Part shown: positions 33,811 to 43,045 of the stretch, piece by piece | Position numbering within the stretch: the first letter of the stretch is position 1 | Layout of the letters: the number at the start of each line of letters is the position of its first letter | Source: Nonomuraea coxensis DSM 45129 | GTDB lineage: Bacteria; Actinomycetota; Actinomycetes; Streptosporangiales; Streptosporangiaceae | Assembly (NCBI RefSeq): GCF_019397265.1 | Contig: NZ_CP068985.1 | Span: 6,316,001-6,380,000 of the forward strand | DNA: 64,000 nucleotides | Direction of reading: 5' to 3' | Notes under the pieces: model-generated | Databases searched by the model: none | Told to the model about the DNA's origin: nothing | What the model saw: the letters and a program-made list of their open reading frames with translations, nothing else | Made by a program: the position numbers and the translations under genes

Positions 33811-34386
33811 ATGGCGCGACCGAGGACGTTCGACGAGGATTCCGCGGTCGAGGCGGCGATGCGCGCGTTCTGGCGGGCAGGTTACGAGGCCACCTCGACG
33901 CAGGACCTCTGCGCGGCCACCGGGCTCGGGCGCAGCAGCGTCTACAACACCTTCGCCGGCAAGCACGACCTGTTCCGCAGGGCGCTGCGCCGCTACATGG
34001 ACCAGCGCGACGCCGCGCTGGCCGAGCTGATGGACGGCGAGCGGCCGATCAGGGAGAAGGTCGCCACCGTGCTGGGCTGGGCGGTCGCCCCGCCCGATCC
34101 CGACGACCCGGACGGCTGCCTGGTGGTCAACACGATGATCGAGCTGGCCCCGCGCGACCCGGAGGTCGCCGGGATGCTGCGGCGGGACAACGAGCTGCGG
34201 GTGCGGATCATGCGCGCGGCGTTCGAGGACGCCAGGGCGCGGGGCGAGCTCGCGCCGGACAAGGAGCCGCTCGCGCTCGCCCGGTTCGTGACCGCCGCCG
34301 TCTCCGGGCTGCGGGTGCTGGCGCGCGGCGGGGCCGACCGGGCGACGCTCGAGTCCGTCGCGCGAACCGCGCTGGACGTCCTCTGA
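33811..34386 (+). CDS. TetR family transcriptional regulator
   Basis: A 191-residue repressor. The helix-turn-helix is TSTQDLCAATGLGRSSVYNT followed by FAGKHDLF; the rest is a helical ligand-binding domain with VNTMIELAPRDPEV. The ATG at 33811 lies 7 bases after TAGCGT, a classic leaderless arrangement. It precedes a drug-efflux gene by 52 bases, and a shared operator sits in front of both, so it most likely controls the pump in response to its drug. Confidence 0.88.
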   Translation: MARPRTFDEDSAVEAAMRAFWRAGYEATSTQDLCAATGLGRSSVYNTFAGKHDLFRRALRRYMDQRDAALAELMDGERPIREKVATVLGWAVAPPDPDDPDGCLVVNTMIELAPRDPEVAGMLRRDNELRVRIMRAAFEDARARGELAPDKEPLALARFVTAAVSGLRVLARGGADRATLESVARTALDVL

Positions 34387-34402
34387 TCTTCTCGTGCCCC
34401 GA

Positions 34403-34425
34403 TTTTGAACTGACCGATCCAAAAC
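34403..34425. promoter_or_regulatory. operator copy 2 (TetR/Cmx pair)
   Basis: The site begins TTTTGAACTGACCG and ends ATCCAAAAC. TTTTG and CAAAA form its outer inverted arms. It is the closer match to a palindrome of the two copies and lies just before the AAGGGAGG ribosome site of the efflux gene. Confidence 0.62.
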
Positions 34426-34438
34426 AAGGGAGGCCGCC

Positions 34439-35641
34439 GTGCCCCTGGCGGTTTACGTACTGGGCCTGTCGATCTTCGCGCAGGGCACCTCGGAGCTGAT
34501 GCTGGCCGGGCTGCTGCCCGAGCTGGCCGCCGACCTCGGGGTGTCCGTGCCGCGGGCGGGGCTGCTGATCTCGGCGTTCGCGATGGGGATGCTGGTGGGC
34601 GCTCCGGTACTGGCCGTGGTGACGCTGCGATGGCCCCGGCGCACGGCGTTGCTGACGTTCCTGGTGATCTTCGCGCTGTCCCACGTGGTCGGCGCGCTGA
34701 CCAGCGACTACACCACGCTCTTCGTCACCAGGGTCGCCGGCGCGTTCGTGTACGCCGGGTTCTGGGCCGTCGCGGCCGGCACCGTCATCGGGCTCGTGCC
34801 CGCCGGCGCCCGCGGCCGGGCGATGAGCGTCCTCGCGGGCGGGCTGACCGTCGCGACCGTGCTCGGGCTGTCCCTCGGCACCGTGCTCGGGCAGCACCTC
34901 GGCTGGCGGGCGGCGTTCTGGGCGGTGGCCGCGATGACCCTGCTCGCCGGCGCGGGCGTGCTCGCGACCATCCCCGGCGGCGGCGCTCGCGGGGGCTCGG
35001 CGCCGCGGGTCGGGGCGGAGCTGCGCGCGCTGGTCAACCCCCGCCTCTGGCTCGCCTACGGCACCACCGCGCTCGCCACCGCCGCGCTGCTGGCCACCTT
35101 CAGCTACCTGAGCGCCCTGCTCACCGTCACCACCGGCCTGGCCCCGGCCTGGGTGCCCGCCGTGCTGGCCGGCTACGGCATCGGGGCGCTGGCCGGCATC
35201 ACGGCCGGCGGCAGGACCGCCGACGCCCGGCCGTTCCCGACCCTGTTCCTCGGCGTCGCGGGCGTGGTCGTCATCTCGGCGGCGCTGGCCCTCGCCGCCC
35301 CGGTCCCGGTGCTCGCCGTCGTGCTGGTGGTCCTGCTCGGCGCGTTCGGCTTCGCCACCAACCCGGCGCTCAACACCCGCGCCTTCGCGCTGGCGGAAGG
35401 CGCGCCGACGCTCGCCGCCGCGGGCAACGTCGCCGCCTTCAACGCCGGCATCACCGTGGGCCCCTGGCTGGGCGGTCTGGTCATCGACGCGGGCCTCGGC
35501 TACCCGTCGGTCTCGTGGCTCGGCGCGGCGCTCGGCCTCGCGGCCCTCGCCGCGGTCGCGCTGTCGGCGCGCCTGCGCCACGGTGAGGCTCCCGCGGCCC
35601 AGGACCCGGCCGGGGCCCGTGCTGTACGGTCAGCGCTATGA
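34439..35641 (+). CDS. MFS drug efflux transporter, Cmx/CmrA chloramphenicol type
   Basis: A 400-residue proton antiporter with 12 helices. The N-terminus MPLAVYVLGLSIFAQGTSEL followed by MLAGLLPELAADLGVSVPRAG is typical of the actinobacterial Cmx/CmrA chloramphenicol exporters, as is RWPRRTALLTFLVIFALSHV in loop 2-3. The GTG start follows AAGGGAGG. Export of chloramphenicol-like compounds is likely from family similarity; it is not proven. It overlaps the MOSC gene by ATGA. Confidence 0.85.
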   Translation: MPLAVYVLGLSIFAQGTSELMLAGLLPELAADLGVSVPRAGLLISAFAMGMLVGAPVLAVVTLRWPRRTALLTFLVIFALSHVVGALTSDYTTLFVTRVAGAFVYAGFWAVAAGTVIGLVPAGARGRAMSVLAGGLTVATVLGLSLGTVLGQHLGWRAAFWAVAAMTLLAGAGVLATIPGGGARGGSAPRVGAELRALVNPRLWLAYGTTALATAALLATFSYLSALLTVTTGLAPAWVPAVLAGYGIGALAGITAGGRTADARPFPTLFLGVAGVVVISAALALAAPVPVLAVVLVVLLGAFGFATNPALNTRAFALAEGAPTLAAAGNVAAFNAGITVGPWLGGLVIDAGLGYPSVSWLGAALGLAALAAVALSARLRHGEAPAAQDPAGARAVRSAL

Positions 35642-36450
35642 GGCTGGCCAGCATCCACCGATACCCCATCAAGTCGACCGCCGGGCACGACCTCACCGAG
35701 GCCGAGGTGCAGCCCTGGGGCCTGGCGGGCGACCGCCGCCACCTGATCACCGACGAGCGCGGCGCCATCCTCACCGCGCGCGACGAACCCCGGCTGCTGT
35801 CCTGCGTGCCCCGGCTCGACGGCGACCGGCTCACCCTGACAGGGCCGCACGCCGGCCCGCTCCCCGTGGTCCCCGACGGCCCGCTGTCCACGGTGGACGT
35901 GTGGGGCACGCCGGTGGACCTGACCGACTGCGGCGAGGAGGCCGCGCGCTGGCTGTCGGAGCTGGCCGGGCGGCCGGTCCGGCTGAAGTGGCTCGACGAC
36001 CCCACCCGCCGCCGCATCGACCCTCCCCACGGGAGGCCGGGAGACAGCGTGAGCCTGGCCGACGGCGCCCCGCTGCTGCTCACCACGACCGCCTCGCTGG
36101 CCAGGCTCGACGAGTGGGTCGCGGAGGGCGCGCGGGAGCGCGGCGAGGAGCCGCCCGCGCCTCTGTCCATGCGCCGGTTCCGGCCGAGCGTGGTCGTGGA
36201 CGGCGCGACGGCCTTCGCCGAGGACGAGTGGAAGCGGCTCACGATCGGCGGCGTGGCCTTCCGGGTCACCAAGGGCTGCGACCGCTGCGTGCTCACCACG
36301 ATCGACCCGGAGACGTACGCGAAGGGCAAGGAGCCGATCCGTACGCTGTCCCGGCACCGCAAGTGGGACGGCAAGGTCTGGTTCGGCATCAACCTGATCC
36401 CGGACACGACCGGAACGATCACGGTGGGCGATTCGATCACCGTTCTCTGA
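35638..36450 (+). CDS. MOSC domain protein (mARC/YcbX-like)
   Basis: A 270-residue protein with an N-terminal MOSC beta-barrel domain (LASIHRYPIKSTAGHDLTEAEV) and a C-terminal MOSC domain holding the conserved molybdenum-ligand cysteine region (VTKGCDRCVLTTIDPETY). Such proteins reduce N-hydroxylated compounds with sulfurated Moco. No 2Fe-2S ferredoxin domain is attached, so electrons must come from a separate protein. It overlaps the efflux gene, so it may be part of the same detoxification unit. Confidence 0.85.
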   Translation: MRLASIHRYPIKSTAGHDLTEAEVQPWGLAGDRRHLITDERGAILTARDEPRLLSCVPRLDGDRLTLTGPHAGPLPVVPDGPLSTVDVWGTPVDLTDCGEEAARWLSELAGRPVRLKWLDDPTRRRIDPPHGRPGDSVSLADGAPLLLTTTASLARLDEWVAEGARERGEEPPAPLSMRRFRPSVVVDGATAFAEDEWKRLTIGGVAFRVTKGCDRCVLTTIDPETYAKGKEPIRTLSRHRKWDGKVWFGINLIPDTTGTITVGDSITVL

Positions 36451-36536
36451 AATATTGCAAGAAAAGTTCTTCCCAGCCGGAAAAGGGTTGCTGTCCCCCT
36501 TTGGGGTGTTGTTGGGGTACATGCGAGACTTCACAG

Positions 36537-37799
36537 GTGACCAGCGCCCCCACCAGACCCGCCGAATCCCCGCCTGACCGGGTCCGGAGCATCCAACGGC
36601 GCACCTTGGGCGTGTTGTCGGCGGCCCAGATCATGGGCGGCGTGGGGGTCGCGGTCGGGCTGGCGCTCAGCTCGGTCGTGGTGGACGAGCTGTCGGGGTC
36701 CACGGTCATCAGCGGCTTCGCGGGGACCGCGACCACGCTCGGCGCGGCGCTGCTGGCCCTGCCCACGGCCAAGGCCTCCGGCAGGGGCGGGCGCCGCGCG
36801 GGGCTCACCCTCGCGTACGTGGCCGCCCTCACCGGCTGCGCGATCTCGGTGACCGCCATCAGCCTGCGCACCTGGCCGCTGCTCCTCGTCGGGCTGGTGC
36901 TGGTCGGCGGCGGCAGCGCGGGCGGCCTGGCCGCGCGCTACTCGGCCACCGACCTGTCGCCGAAGGGCCGCTCGGCCCGGCACCTGTCGCTGGTCGTCTG
37001 GGCCTCGACCATCGGCTCCGTCGCCGGGCCCAACCTGGCCGAGCCCACCGACCGGATCGGCATCCGGCTGGGGCTGGTGGACAAGGCGGGCCCGTTCGCG
37101 TTCGCGGCGCTCGCCTTCGCCGTGGCGATGGTCATCATCCTGGCCCTGCTCCGCCCCGACCCGCTCCGGCTGGCCCGCCGCCTCGACGGCACGGCCGAGG
37201 ACGGACAGGCGGGGAAGCGGACGATCCGCACCGCCTGGGACACCCTGCGCACCACCCCGGCGGCCCGCCGCGCCCTGGTCATGATCGCGGTGAGCCACAC
37301 GGCCATGGTGTCGGTCATGTCGATGACGCCGGTCAAGCTCCACCACGACGGCTCCACCCTGGAGGTGATCGGCCTCGTGGTCAGCCTGCACATCGCCGGG
37401 ATGTACATGCTCTCGCCGCTCGTCGGCTGGCTCGCGGACAAGGCGGGCAAGATGCCCGTGCTGCTGCTCGGCACGGCGCTGCTGCTGATCGCCGCCACGC
37501 TCGCCGGCACCGCCGGGCACGGGGTGACCCAGGTGACGGTGGCGTTGTTCCTGCTCGGCCTCGGCTGGTCGTGCGGGCTCGTCGCCGGCTCGGCGCTGGT
37601 CACCGAGTCGGTGCCGATCGAGCGCCGGCCCTCCGTCCAGGGACTCTCCGACCTGATCATGAACGTCTGCGGCGCCACCGGCACGATCGTCGCCGGCGCG
37701 ATCGTCGGCGTGCTGTCCTACGGCGTCCTGGGCCTGGTCGTCGGCATCATGGTCGCCCTCGCCGGGCTCTGGCTCCTCGTGGTGCGCTCCCGCCCGTGA
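36537..37799 (+). CDS. MFS transporter
   Basis: A 420-residue major facilitator with about 12 helices. Loop 2-3 is weakly conserved (ASGRGGRRAGL) and loop 8-9 is GWLADKAGKMPVLLLG. The substrate is unknown. The GTG start at 36537 is chosen from the start of similarity to membrane topology. About 86 bases with a lower-GC composition separate it from the MOSC gene, so it may have its own promoter. It ends 10 bases from the convergent polymerase-like gene. Confidence 0.8.
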   Translation: MTSAPTRPAESPPDRVRSIQRRTLGVLSAAQIMGGVGVAVGLALSSVVVDELSGSTVISGFAGTATTLGAALLALPTAKASGRGGRRAGLTLAYVAALTGCAISVTAISLRTWPLLLVGLVLVGGGSAGGLAARYSATDLSPKGRSARHLSLVVWASTIGSVAGPNLAEPTDRIGIRLGLVDKAGPFAFAALAFAVAMVIILALLRPDPLRLARRLDGTAEDGQAGKRTIRTAWDTLRTTPAARRALVMIAVSHTAMVSVMSMTPVKLHHDGSTLEVIGLVVSLHIAGMYMLSPLVGWLADKAGKMPVLLLGTALLLIAATLAGTAGHGVTQVTVALFLLGLGWSCGLVAGSALVTESVPIERRPSVQGLSDLIMNVCGATGTIVAGAIVGVLSYGVLGLVVGIMVALAGLWLLVVRSRP

Positions 37800-37809
37800 C
37801 GCGACCGGC

Positions 37810-39378
37810 TCACTTGGCCTCGCCGTAACAGGTGACGGCCACCGCCTCCATCGGGAAACGGACCGGGGTGTCGCCGAACAGCAGGCGGGTGGCCTCGGCG
37901 GCGGCCTTCTGCACCGCCGCGACCACCTCTCCTGCCTGCTCGTGCGGGCAGTGCACCATCACCTCGTCGTGCTGGAAGAACACCAGCCTGGCCGGCTCGG
38001 GCAGCAGCCCGCGCAGCACCGCCAGCAGCGCGAGCGCCCACTCCGCCGCCGTGCCCTGCACCACGAAGTTGCGGGTGAAGCGGCCCCGGTCGCGGGCCGC
38101 GCGCCCGCCCTCGGGCCCCGACACGAGCTCGCGCCAGCGCGCCGACGGCGGCGGGCTGGTGCGGCCCAGCCACGAGCGCACCAGCCGCCCCTCCTCGCCC
38201 GCCTTGGCGGCGTCCTCCACGAACCGGTACGCCTCGGGGAAGCGCTGCCGCATCACGGCCAGCAGCTTGGAGGCGTCGCCGCTGGTGCCGCCGTACATGG
38301 CCGACAGCATGGCGATCTTCGCGTGCTCACGCTGCCCGCCGAAGGACCTGGCGAGCGCCGAGTAGAGGTCGATCTCGCCCGCGGCCCTCGCCAGCCCGAC
38401 GTCACCGGCCATGGCGGCGAGCACCCGTGGTTCGAGCTGGGCGGCGTCGGCCACGACCAGCGTCCATCCCTCGTCGGCCATCACCGCGCGGCGCATGACC
38501 TTGGGGATCTGCAGCGCGCCGCCGCCGCTGGTGGCCCAGCGCCCGGACACCACGCCTCCCACCACGTACTCGGGGCGGAACCGCCCGCCCCGCACCCACT
38601 GGTCGGCCCACGCCCAGCCGTGCGCGCTGAACAGCCGGGCCAGCTCCTTGTAGGCCAGCAGCGGCGCCACGGCCGGATGCTCGACCCGCTTGAGCTCCCA
38701 CGACCGGGTGCTCTTGAGCTCGACCCCCGCGTCCTTGAACGCCTTGACGAGCTGGCGCACCGAGTCGGGGTTGACCGGGCGGCCGAACGCCGCGGCCACC
38801 TCGTCGGCCAGCGCCTGCAGCCTGGCCGGGCGCATGCCGTGCACGGGCCGCGGCCCGAGCAGGCCGGTCAGCAGCTCGTCGTGCAGGTCCCTGCGCCAGG
38901 GCATGCCCTCGTGCGTCATCTCGGCGGCGACCAGCGCCCCCGCGGACTCGGCGGCCACCAGCAGCCGGAACCTGCCGGGCTCGGGCAGCGCCGCGACGCG
39001 CCGGAGCTGGTCGGCCAGCACCTCGGCCACGGCCTCCCCCGGCATCGGCTCGGGCGCGAACAGCGTGCCCGGCGCGCTCGCCGTCTCCTCCGGCACGGGC
39101 AGCCCGCGCAGCCGCGCGTGGGCGGCCCTGGCCGTGCGGCTCTCGCCGTGGCGGCCCTCATGGGCGAGCAGCAGGCCCTCGGTGAGCGCGAGGTCGTGGC
39201 AGCGGCCGACCCGCGCGCCGGCCTCCAGCAGCGCCGGGTAGGTCTCGCGGGCGTCGGCCCAGACCCACCGGGGCCGCTCGGCCGCCTCGATCTCCCGCAC
39301 GGCCGCGGCCAGGTCGGCGGGACGGCTCACCTCGCCCCCGACCGGGAGCACCGTCTCTCCGGCGACCACCACGTACAC
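37810..39378 (-). CDS. bifunctional 3'-5' exonuclease/DNA polymerase (PolA-like, short form)
   Basis: A 522-residue family A polymerase lacking the 5'-3' nuclease domain. Polymerase motif A is VVADAAQLEPRVLAAMAGD, motif B helix is HAKIAMLSAMYGG, and motif C is VFFQHDEVMVHCP with the catalytic HDE. The N-terminal third has a divergent 3'-5' exonuclease fold. The normal PolA gene is expected elsewhere; this short actinobacterial paralogue has no settled role. In motif B the usual R-x3-K-x6-Y-G pattern is changed (HAKIAMLSAMYG), which may affect nucleotide choice. Confidence 0.85.
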   Translation of the reverse strand: MYVVVAGETVLPVGGEVSRPADLAAAVREIEAAERPRWVWADARETYPALLEAGARVGRCHDLALTEGLLLAHEGRHGESRTARAAHARLRGLPVPEETASAPGTLFAPEPMPGEAVAEVLADQLRRVAALPEPGRFRLLVAAESAGALVAAEMTHEGMPWRRDLHDELLTGLLGPRPVHGMRPARLQALADEVAAAFGRPVNPDSVRQLVKAFKDAGVELKSTRSWELKRVEHPAVAPLLAYKELARLFSAHGWAWADQWVRGGRFRPEYVVGGVVSGRWATSGGGALQIPKVMRRAVMADEGWTLVVADAAQLEPRVLAAMAGDVGLARAAGEIDLYSALARSFGGQREHAKIAMLSAMYGGTSGDASKLLAVMRQRFPEAYRFVEDAAKAGEEGRLVRSWLGRTSPPPSARWRELVSGPEGGRAARDRGRFTRNFVVQGTAAEWALALLAVLRGLLPEPARLVFFQHDEVMVHCPHEQAGEVVAAVQKAAAEATRLLFGDTPVRFPMEAVAVTCYGEAK

Positions 39379-39399
39379 GTGACCAAGGGTGCCAAACGG

Positions 39400-40893
39400 C
39401 TACGACAGACTGATGCGCACCTCGTCCTCGACGGGCGGCTCCCGCTCCTGGGCCAGGCAGCCGGTGACGGCGAAGCACCGCAGCGTCAGCTCCTCCGGCG
39501 TCACCGAGGCGTGCAGGAAGTGCTTGAAGAACGGCGGCTCGTCCCAGTCGGACAGCTCCGACAGGAAGCGGTGGTTGGCCTTGCCCACGGGCAGCCGCAC
39601 CGGCCACGGCCAGGAGCCGAGCAGCCGGGCCGCCCACCGCATCCTGGCGGTGATCTCGACCGGCCCCTCGGGCGTGCGCACCGGCTCGTTCCTGATGCGC
39701 TGCGACATGATGCACACGGCCTCCCTCGGCCGCAGGTAGAGCCACCTCATGCGGAGCCTGCGGGCGTAGAGGTGGCTGTAGTACGACAGCGAGTCGCCGC
39801 GCAACGGATAGCACTTGAAGTCGTCTTCGGCCACGCCGGCCACGTCGACCCGGTCGATCGTGTGCGTGGCGTGCATGAACGCGCCGCCCCCGCCGGAGAC
39901 GACGTACTGGATGACCCGGTCGCCCACCCGGACCGGGTAGCGCTGGTAGTTGTGCACGTCGCCGCCGATGGCCGCGACGTAGCGGTGCGCCGGGTCGCGC
40001 ACGATGTCGTCGATCGTGCCGCCGCCCGCCAGCGCGGACGGCTTGTACGTGTTGTTCACGTAGATCGGCTTGCCGGTCACCAGGATCTTGGGCCGCGGGT
40101 CGAGCGAGACCCGGCGCAGCCAGGCGGCCTGGCCCTCGTCGATGACGTTCCTGATGCCGGTGTCCACGCCGACGACGAGCAGGCTGTCGGTCTCGACCAC
40201 CCAGTACGGCCCCGGCTGCGTCCCCTGCTGCGACGGCCTGCCGCGCAGCGCGCGGGCCTCCTTGAGCAGGGCCTCGTCGATGGTCTCAGGCCGGCGCCAG
40301 AGCAGCCCGCGCAGGCCGCGGTCCGGCTTGGGCTTGAGCGGCGGCGCGTCGCAGAAGACGCGCATGAAGCCGCCGAGGCCGTCGTACCAGTCGTGGTTGC
40401 CGGGGATCGCGTAGATGGGGGCGTCGTAGTCCTTGTACGGGCGGAAGAATTTGGGGCCGTACTCGTCGCCGGATCCGGTCGGATAAATGACGTCGCTGGC
40501 GATGACCGCGAAAGCGGTGCCCGCGCCTGCTTTCAGCATCGGGGGGACGACGGCGTACTGGGAGGCGTCGCCCTCGCCGGTGTCCCCCAATAACAGGAAA
40601 CTGAAATTTCCCTTTACGGGCGGCTTGATGCGGAATTCCGGATCGACCCCCCGGGATTCCTGGCCGGCCACCCACCGCGCCCGCACCTCGCCGGACGGAT
40701 CCCCGAACAGCCCCGCCAGGATCTCGTTGCGCGAACGCCACAACGTGCTCGCGTTGAGCCAGGTGAAGCCCCGCTCATCCGGCCTCAGTGCCGCGAATGT
40801 CCCCATGTGTGAGCAGGCCCATCCCGCTCCTTCCTCCGACTCCCGAGAAGAGAGCCTTTTCCCACGCTCGGCCGCCGCTTCCTCCATGGCCAC
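39400..40893 (-). CDS. metallophosphoesterase (calcineurin-like)
   Basis: A 497-residue protein with a binuclear metal phosphoesterase core at about residues 95-340: LLLGDTGEGD, IASDVIYPTG, IPGNHDWYDG and GGDVHNYQRYPV supply the metal ligands. N- and C-terminal extensions of about 100 and 150 residues are unlike small calcineurin phosphatases. No signal peptide is seen. GTG 40893 is chosen because GGAGG is 7 bases upstream; ATG 40887 is further. It lies 21 bases downstream of no partner start other than the polymerase-like gene, which it precedes in transcription. Confidence 0.85.
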   Translation of the reverse strand: MAMEEAAAERGKRLSSRESEEGAGWACSHMGTFAALRPDERGFTWLNASTLWRSRNEILAGLFGDPSGEVRARWVAGQESRGVDPEFRIKPPVKGNFSFLLLGDTGEGDASQYAVVPPMLKAGAGTAFAVIASDVIYPTGSGDEYGPKFFRPYKDYDAPIYAIPGNHDWYDGLGGFMRVFCDAPPLKPKPDRGLRGLLWRRPETIDEALLKEARALRGRPSQQGTQPGPYWVVETDSLLVVGVDTGIRNVIDEGQAAWLRRVSLDPRPKILVTGKPIYVNNTYKPSALAGGGTIDDIVRDPAHRYVAAIGGDVHNYQRYPVRVGDRVIQYVVSGGGGAFMHATHTIDRVDVAGVAEDDFKCYPLRGDSLSYYSHLYARRLRMRWLYLRPREAVCIMSQRIRNEPVRTPEGPVEITARMRWAARLLGSWPWPVRLPVGKANHRFLSELSDWDEPPFFKHFLHASVTPEELTLRCFAVTGCLAQEREPPVEDEVRISLS

Positions 40894-41016
40894 ATCTTTA
40901 CCTCCATCTACCTTTCACGCATCATGGACGCTCCGTGCCGTGAAGAACACAGAAGGTTCCCGATGGTGTACCCTCACGGCCCAAGCAAGCGGTTGGGACC
41001 GCCGAGGGAGGCTCCC

Positions 41017-41430
41017 ATGACGCGTAACGGCCCGGATGACGCGACCCGGAAGGGGACCGCGGAGACGGCCGAGATCGAGGGCCTGATCGCCCTCGCCGCC
41101 ACCCGCCCCAAGTGGGGCAGAGCGGCCCTGAACGTCATGAGCGAGGCGATCGCCAAGTGCAGGGTCCTCCGCCGCAGGTCCCCCGGCGAGCACGACACCC
41201 TGCTCGCCCGCTGCCTCTGGACGACGGCCCTGATGCTGCTCGACCGGCGCCAGACCGTCGAGGCCCTCCCTCTCGCCCAGGAGGCGGTGGCGCTCACCCG
41301 CGAACGCGGCGGCGCCCCGCTGGTCCAGGCGCTGCGCCACCTGGCGAGCGTCCAGGAGGCGCTCGGCCGCTTCAGCGAGGCCGCCGCCACCCTGGAGGAG
41401 GCCGACCGGGCCAACCGGCCGCCGGACTAG
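41017..41430 (+). CDS. small TPR-like helical protein
   Basis: A 137-residue helical protein. Residues 45-130 have TPR spacing (CLWTTALMLLDRRQTVEALPLAQE, then HLASVQEALGRFSEAAATLEE). The ATG follows GAGGGAGG. It ends by sharing its stop bases with the convergent flavoprotein gene. It diverges from the metallophosphoesterase gene. TPR proteins mediate protein contacts; no partner is evident. Confidence 0.65.
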   Translation: MTRNGPDDATRKGTAETAEIEGLIALAATRPKWGRAALNVMSEAIAKCRVLRRRSPGEHDTLLARCLWTTALMLLDRRQTVEALPLAQEAVALTRERGGAPLVQALRHLASVQEALGRFSEAAATLEEADRANRPPD

Positions 41431-43010
41431 GGCCCGGCGACCAGCGCGCCGGGGTTGAGTATCCCCGCGGGGTCGAGGCGGGACTTGACCGCCTGGAGCA
41501 CGGCGACGCCCAGCGGCCCGATCTCGGCGGCGTAGGCGTCGCGGTGGTCGCGGCCGACCCCGTGGTGGTGGGAGATCGTGCCGCCGGCCGCCACGATGGC
41601 CGCGTTCACCTCGGTCTTGGCCCGCTCCCACTGCGCCACCGGGTCGCCGTCCTGGGGAGTGACGACGGTGAAGTAGAGGGAGGCGCCGGTCTCGTACACG
41701 TGCGAGATGTGGCACATCACCAGCGGGGAGCCGAGCGCGCCGAGCAGGGCGAGCCGGACCGCGTCGTAGAGCCGGGGCAGGTCCGCCCAGAACCCGGCGG
41801 TCTCCAGCGTCTCGACCGTGGCCCCGGCCGCGAGCAGCGAGTCCCGCAGGTACGGCGCCGAGAAGCGCCCGTGCTCCCACGCCCGCCCCGGCTCCTCCCC
41901 CAGCGGCTCGCCGCCGAGCCGCGCCAGCACGGCCGCGGCCGCCTCGCGCCGCGCCGACACCGACGCCCCCTCGTAGCCCGCCACCAGCAGGCAGCCGCCG
42001 GAGCCGCCGGAGCCGATCGCGTCCGGCTTCGCCAGCCCGATCATCGTCTCGGTCTCGTCCGACAGCCGCAGCACCGTGGGCGTCGGGCCGTCCTGGGCGA
42101 GCGCGCGCACGGCCGCCGACCCGGCCGTCCACGACGGGAAGCGCCATCCCTCGTAGACCCGCTCGGCCGGGGCCCTGCGCACACGCAGCCGCAGCGCGGT
42201 GATGACGCCGAAGGCGCCTTCCGAGCCGAGCACGAGCTGGCGCAGGTCGGGGCCGGCCGCCGACTTCGGCGCGCGGCCGAGTTCGAGGGTCCCGGAGGGC
42301 GTGGCCAGGGTGAGCCCGACCACCATGTCGTCGAAGCGGCCGTAGCCGGCCGACGCCTGGCCGCTGGAGCGGGCCGCGGCGAAGCCGCCGAGCGTGGCGT
42401 ACTCGAAGGACTGGGGGAAGTGCCCGAGGGTCAGCCCGTGCGCGGCGAGCAGCCGCTCGGCGTCGGGGGCGCGCACGCCGGGCTCGAACACGGCGGTCAT
42501 CGACTCGGCGTCCACCGAGCGCAGCCGGTCGAGCCTCGCCAGGTCGAGCGCGATCACGCCGGCGAAGCCGTCGCGGGCGCTCGCGGCGAGCCCGCCCACC
42601 ACCGAGGTGCCGCCGCCGAAGGGCACGACCGCGACGCGCTCGCGCGCGCAGAGGGCGAGCAGGGCGGCGACCTCCTCGTGCGAGCCGGGCAGCACGACGG
42701 CGTCGGGCGCGTCGGAGCCGTCGCCGGCGCGGATGCGCAGCAGGTCGGGCGTGGACTTGCCGCGCGTGTGGCGGACCCGCTCCTCGTGCCCGGTCCGTAC
42801 GTGCTCCGCCCCCACGACCCCGGCCAGCGCCTCCAGACGGGCCGGGGTGAGGGCGACCGGCGGCAGCCGGACCGACTCCAGGGCGGCGGCGGGCGCGTCG
42901 GGGGCCCGCACGCCCAGGAGGTCGCGCAGCAGCCCGCGTACCTGTTCGGGCAGCTCCCGGGCCTTGGCGGGATCGCCCCAGCCGCACCACAGCATCGGTT
43001 CTCGGGTCAT
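41427..43010 (-). CDS. FAD-binding oxidase (alkylglycerone-phosphate synthase-like)
   Basis: A 527-residue VAO-type flavoprotein. The PCMH FAD domain shows VVLPGSHEEVAALLALCARE, VPFGGGTSVVGGL and GYGRFDDMVVGLTLATPSG; the C-terminus has GGTISHHHGVGRDHRDAYAAE and the family end KSRLDPAGILNPGALV. It aligns best in pattern with alkyldihydroxyacetonephosphate synthases, which make ether lipids, though bacterial relatives may be dehydrogenases. It diverges from a TetR-glpD operon with just 16 bases between start codons; the same three-gene set (flavoprotein, TetR, glpD1) exists in Mycobacterium tuberculosis around Rv2249c-Rv2251. Confidence 0.87.
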   Translation of the reverse strand: MTREPMLWCGWGDPAKARELPEQVRGLLRDLLGVRAPDAPAAALESVRLPPVALTPARLEALAGVVGAEHVRTGHEERVRHTRGKSTPDLLRIRAGDGSDAPDAVVLPGSHEEVAALLALCARERVAVVPFGGGTSVVGGLAASARDGFAGVIALDLARLDRLRSVDAESMTAVFEPGVRAPDAERLLAAHGLTLGHFPQSFEYATLGGFAAARSSGQASAGYGRFDDMVVGLTLATPSGTLELGRAPKSAAGPDLRQLVLGSEGAFGVITALRLRVRRAPAERVYEGWRFPSWTAGSAAVRALAQDGPTPTVLRLSDETETMIGLAKPDAIGSGGSGGCLLVAGYEGASVSARREAAAAVLARLGGEPLGEEPGRAWEHGRFSAPYLRDSLLAAGATVETLETAGFWADLPRLYDAVRLALLGALGSPLVMCHISHVYETGASLYFTVVTPQDGDPVAQWERAKTEVNAAIVAAGGTISHHHGVGRDHRDAYAAEIGPLGVAVLQAVKSRLDPAGILNPGALVAGP

Positions 43011-43018
43011 GCGTACAC

Positions 43019-43045
43019 TGTGACATATGACGGCTATTCGTCACA
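43019..43045. promoter_or_regulatory. inverted repeat TGTGAC-N15-GTCACA at the flavoprotein/TetR divide
   Basis: TGTGAC (43019-43024) and GTCACA (43040-43045) are perfect inverted arms centred just after the TetR start codon. The site sits where both divergent promoters must overlap, so it is a good candidate for TetR autoregulation. Confidence 0.45.
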
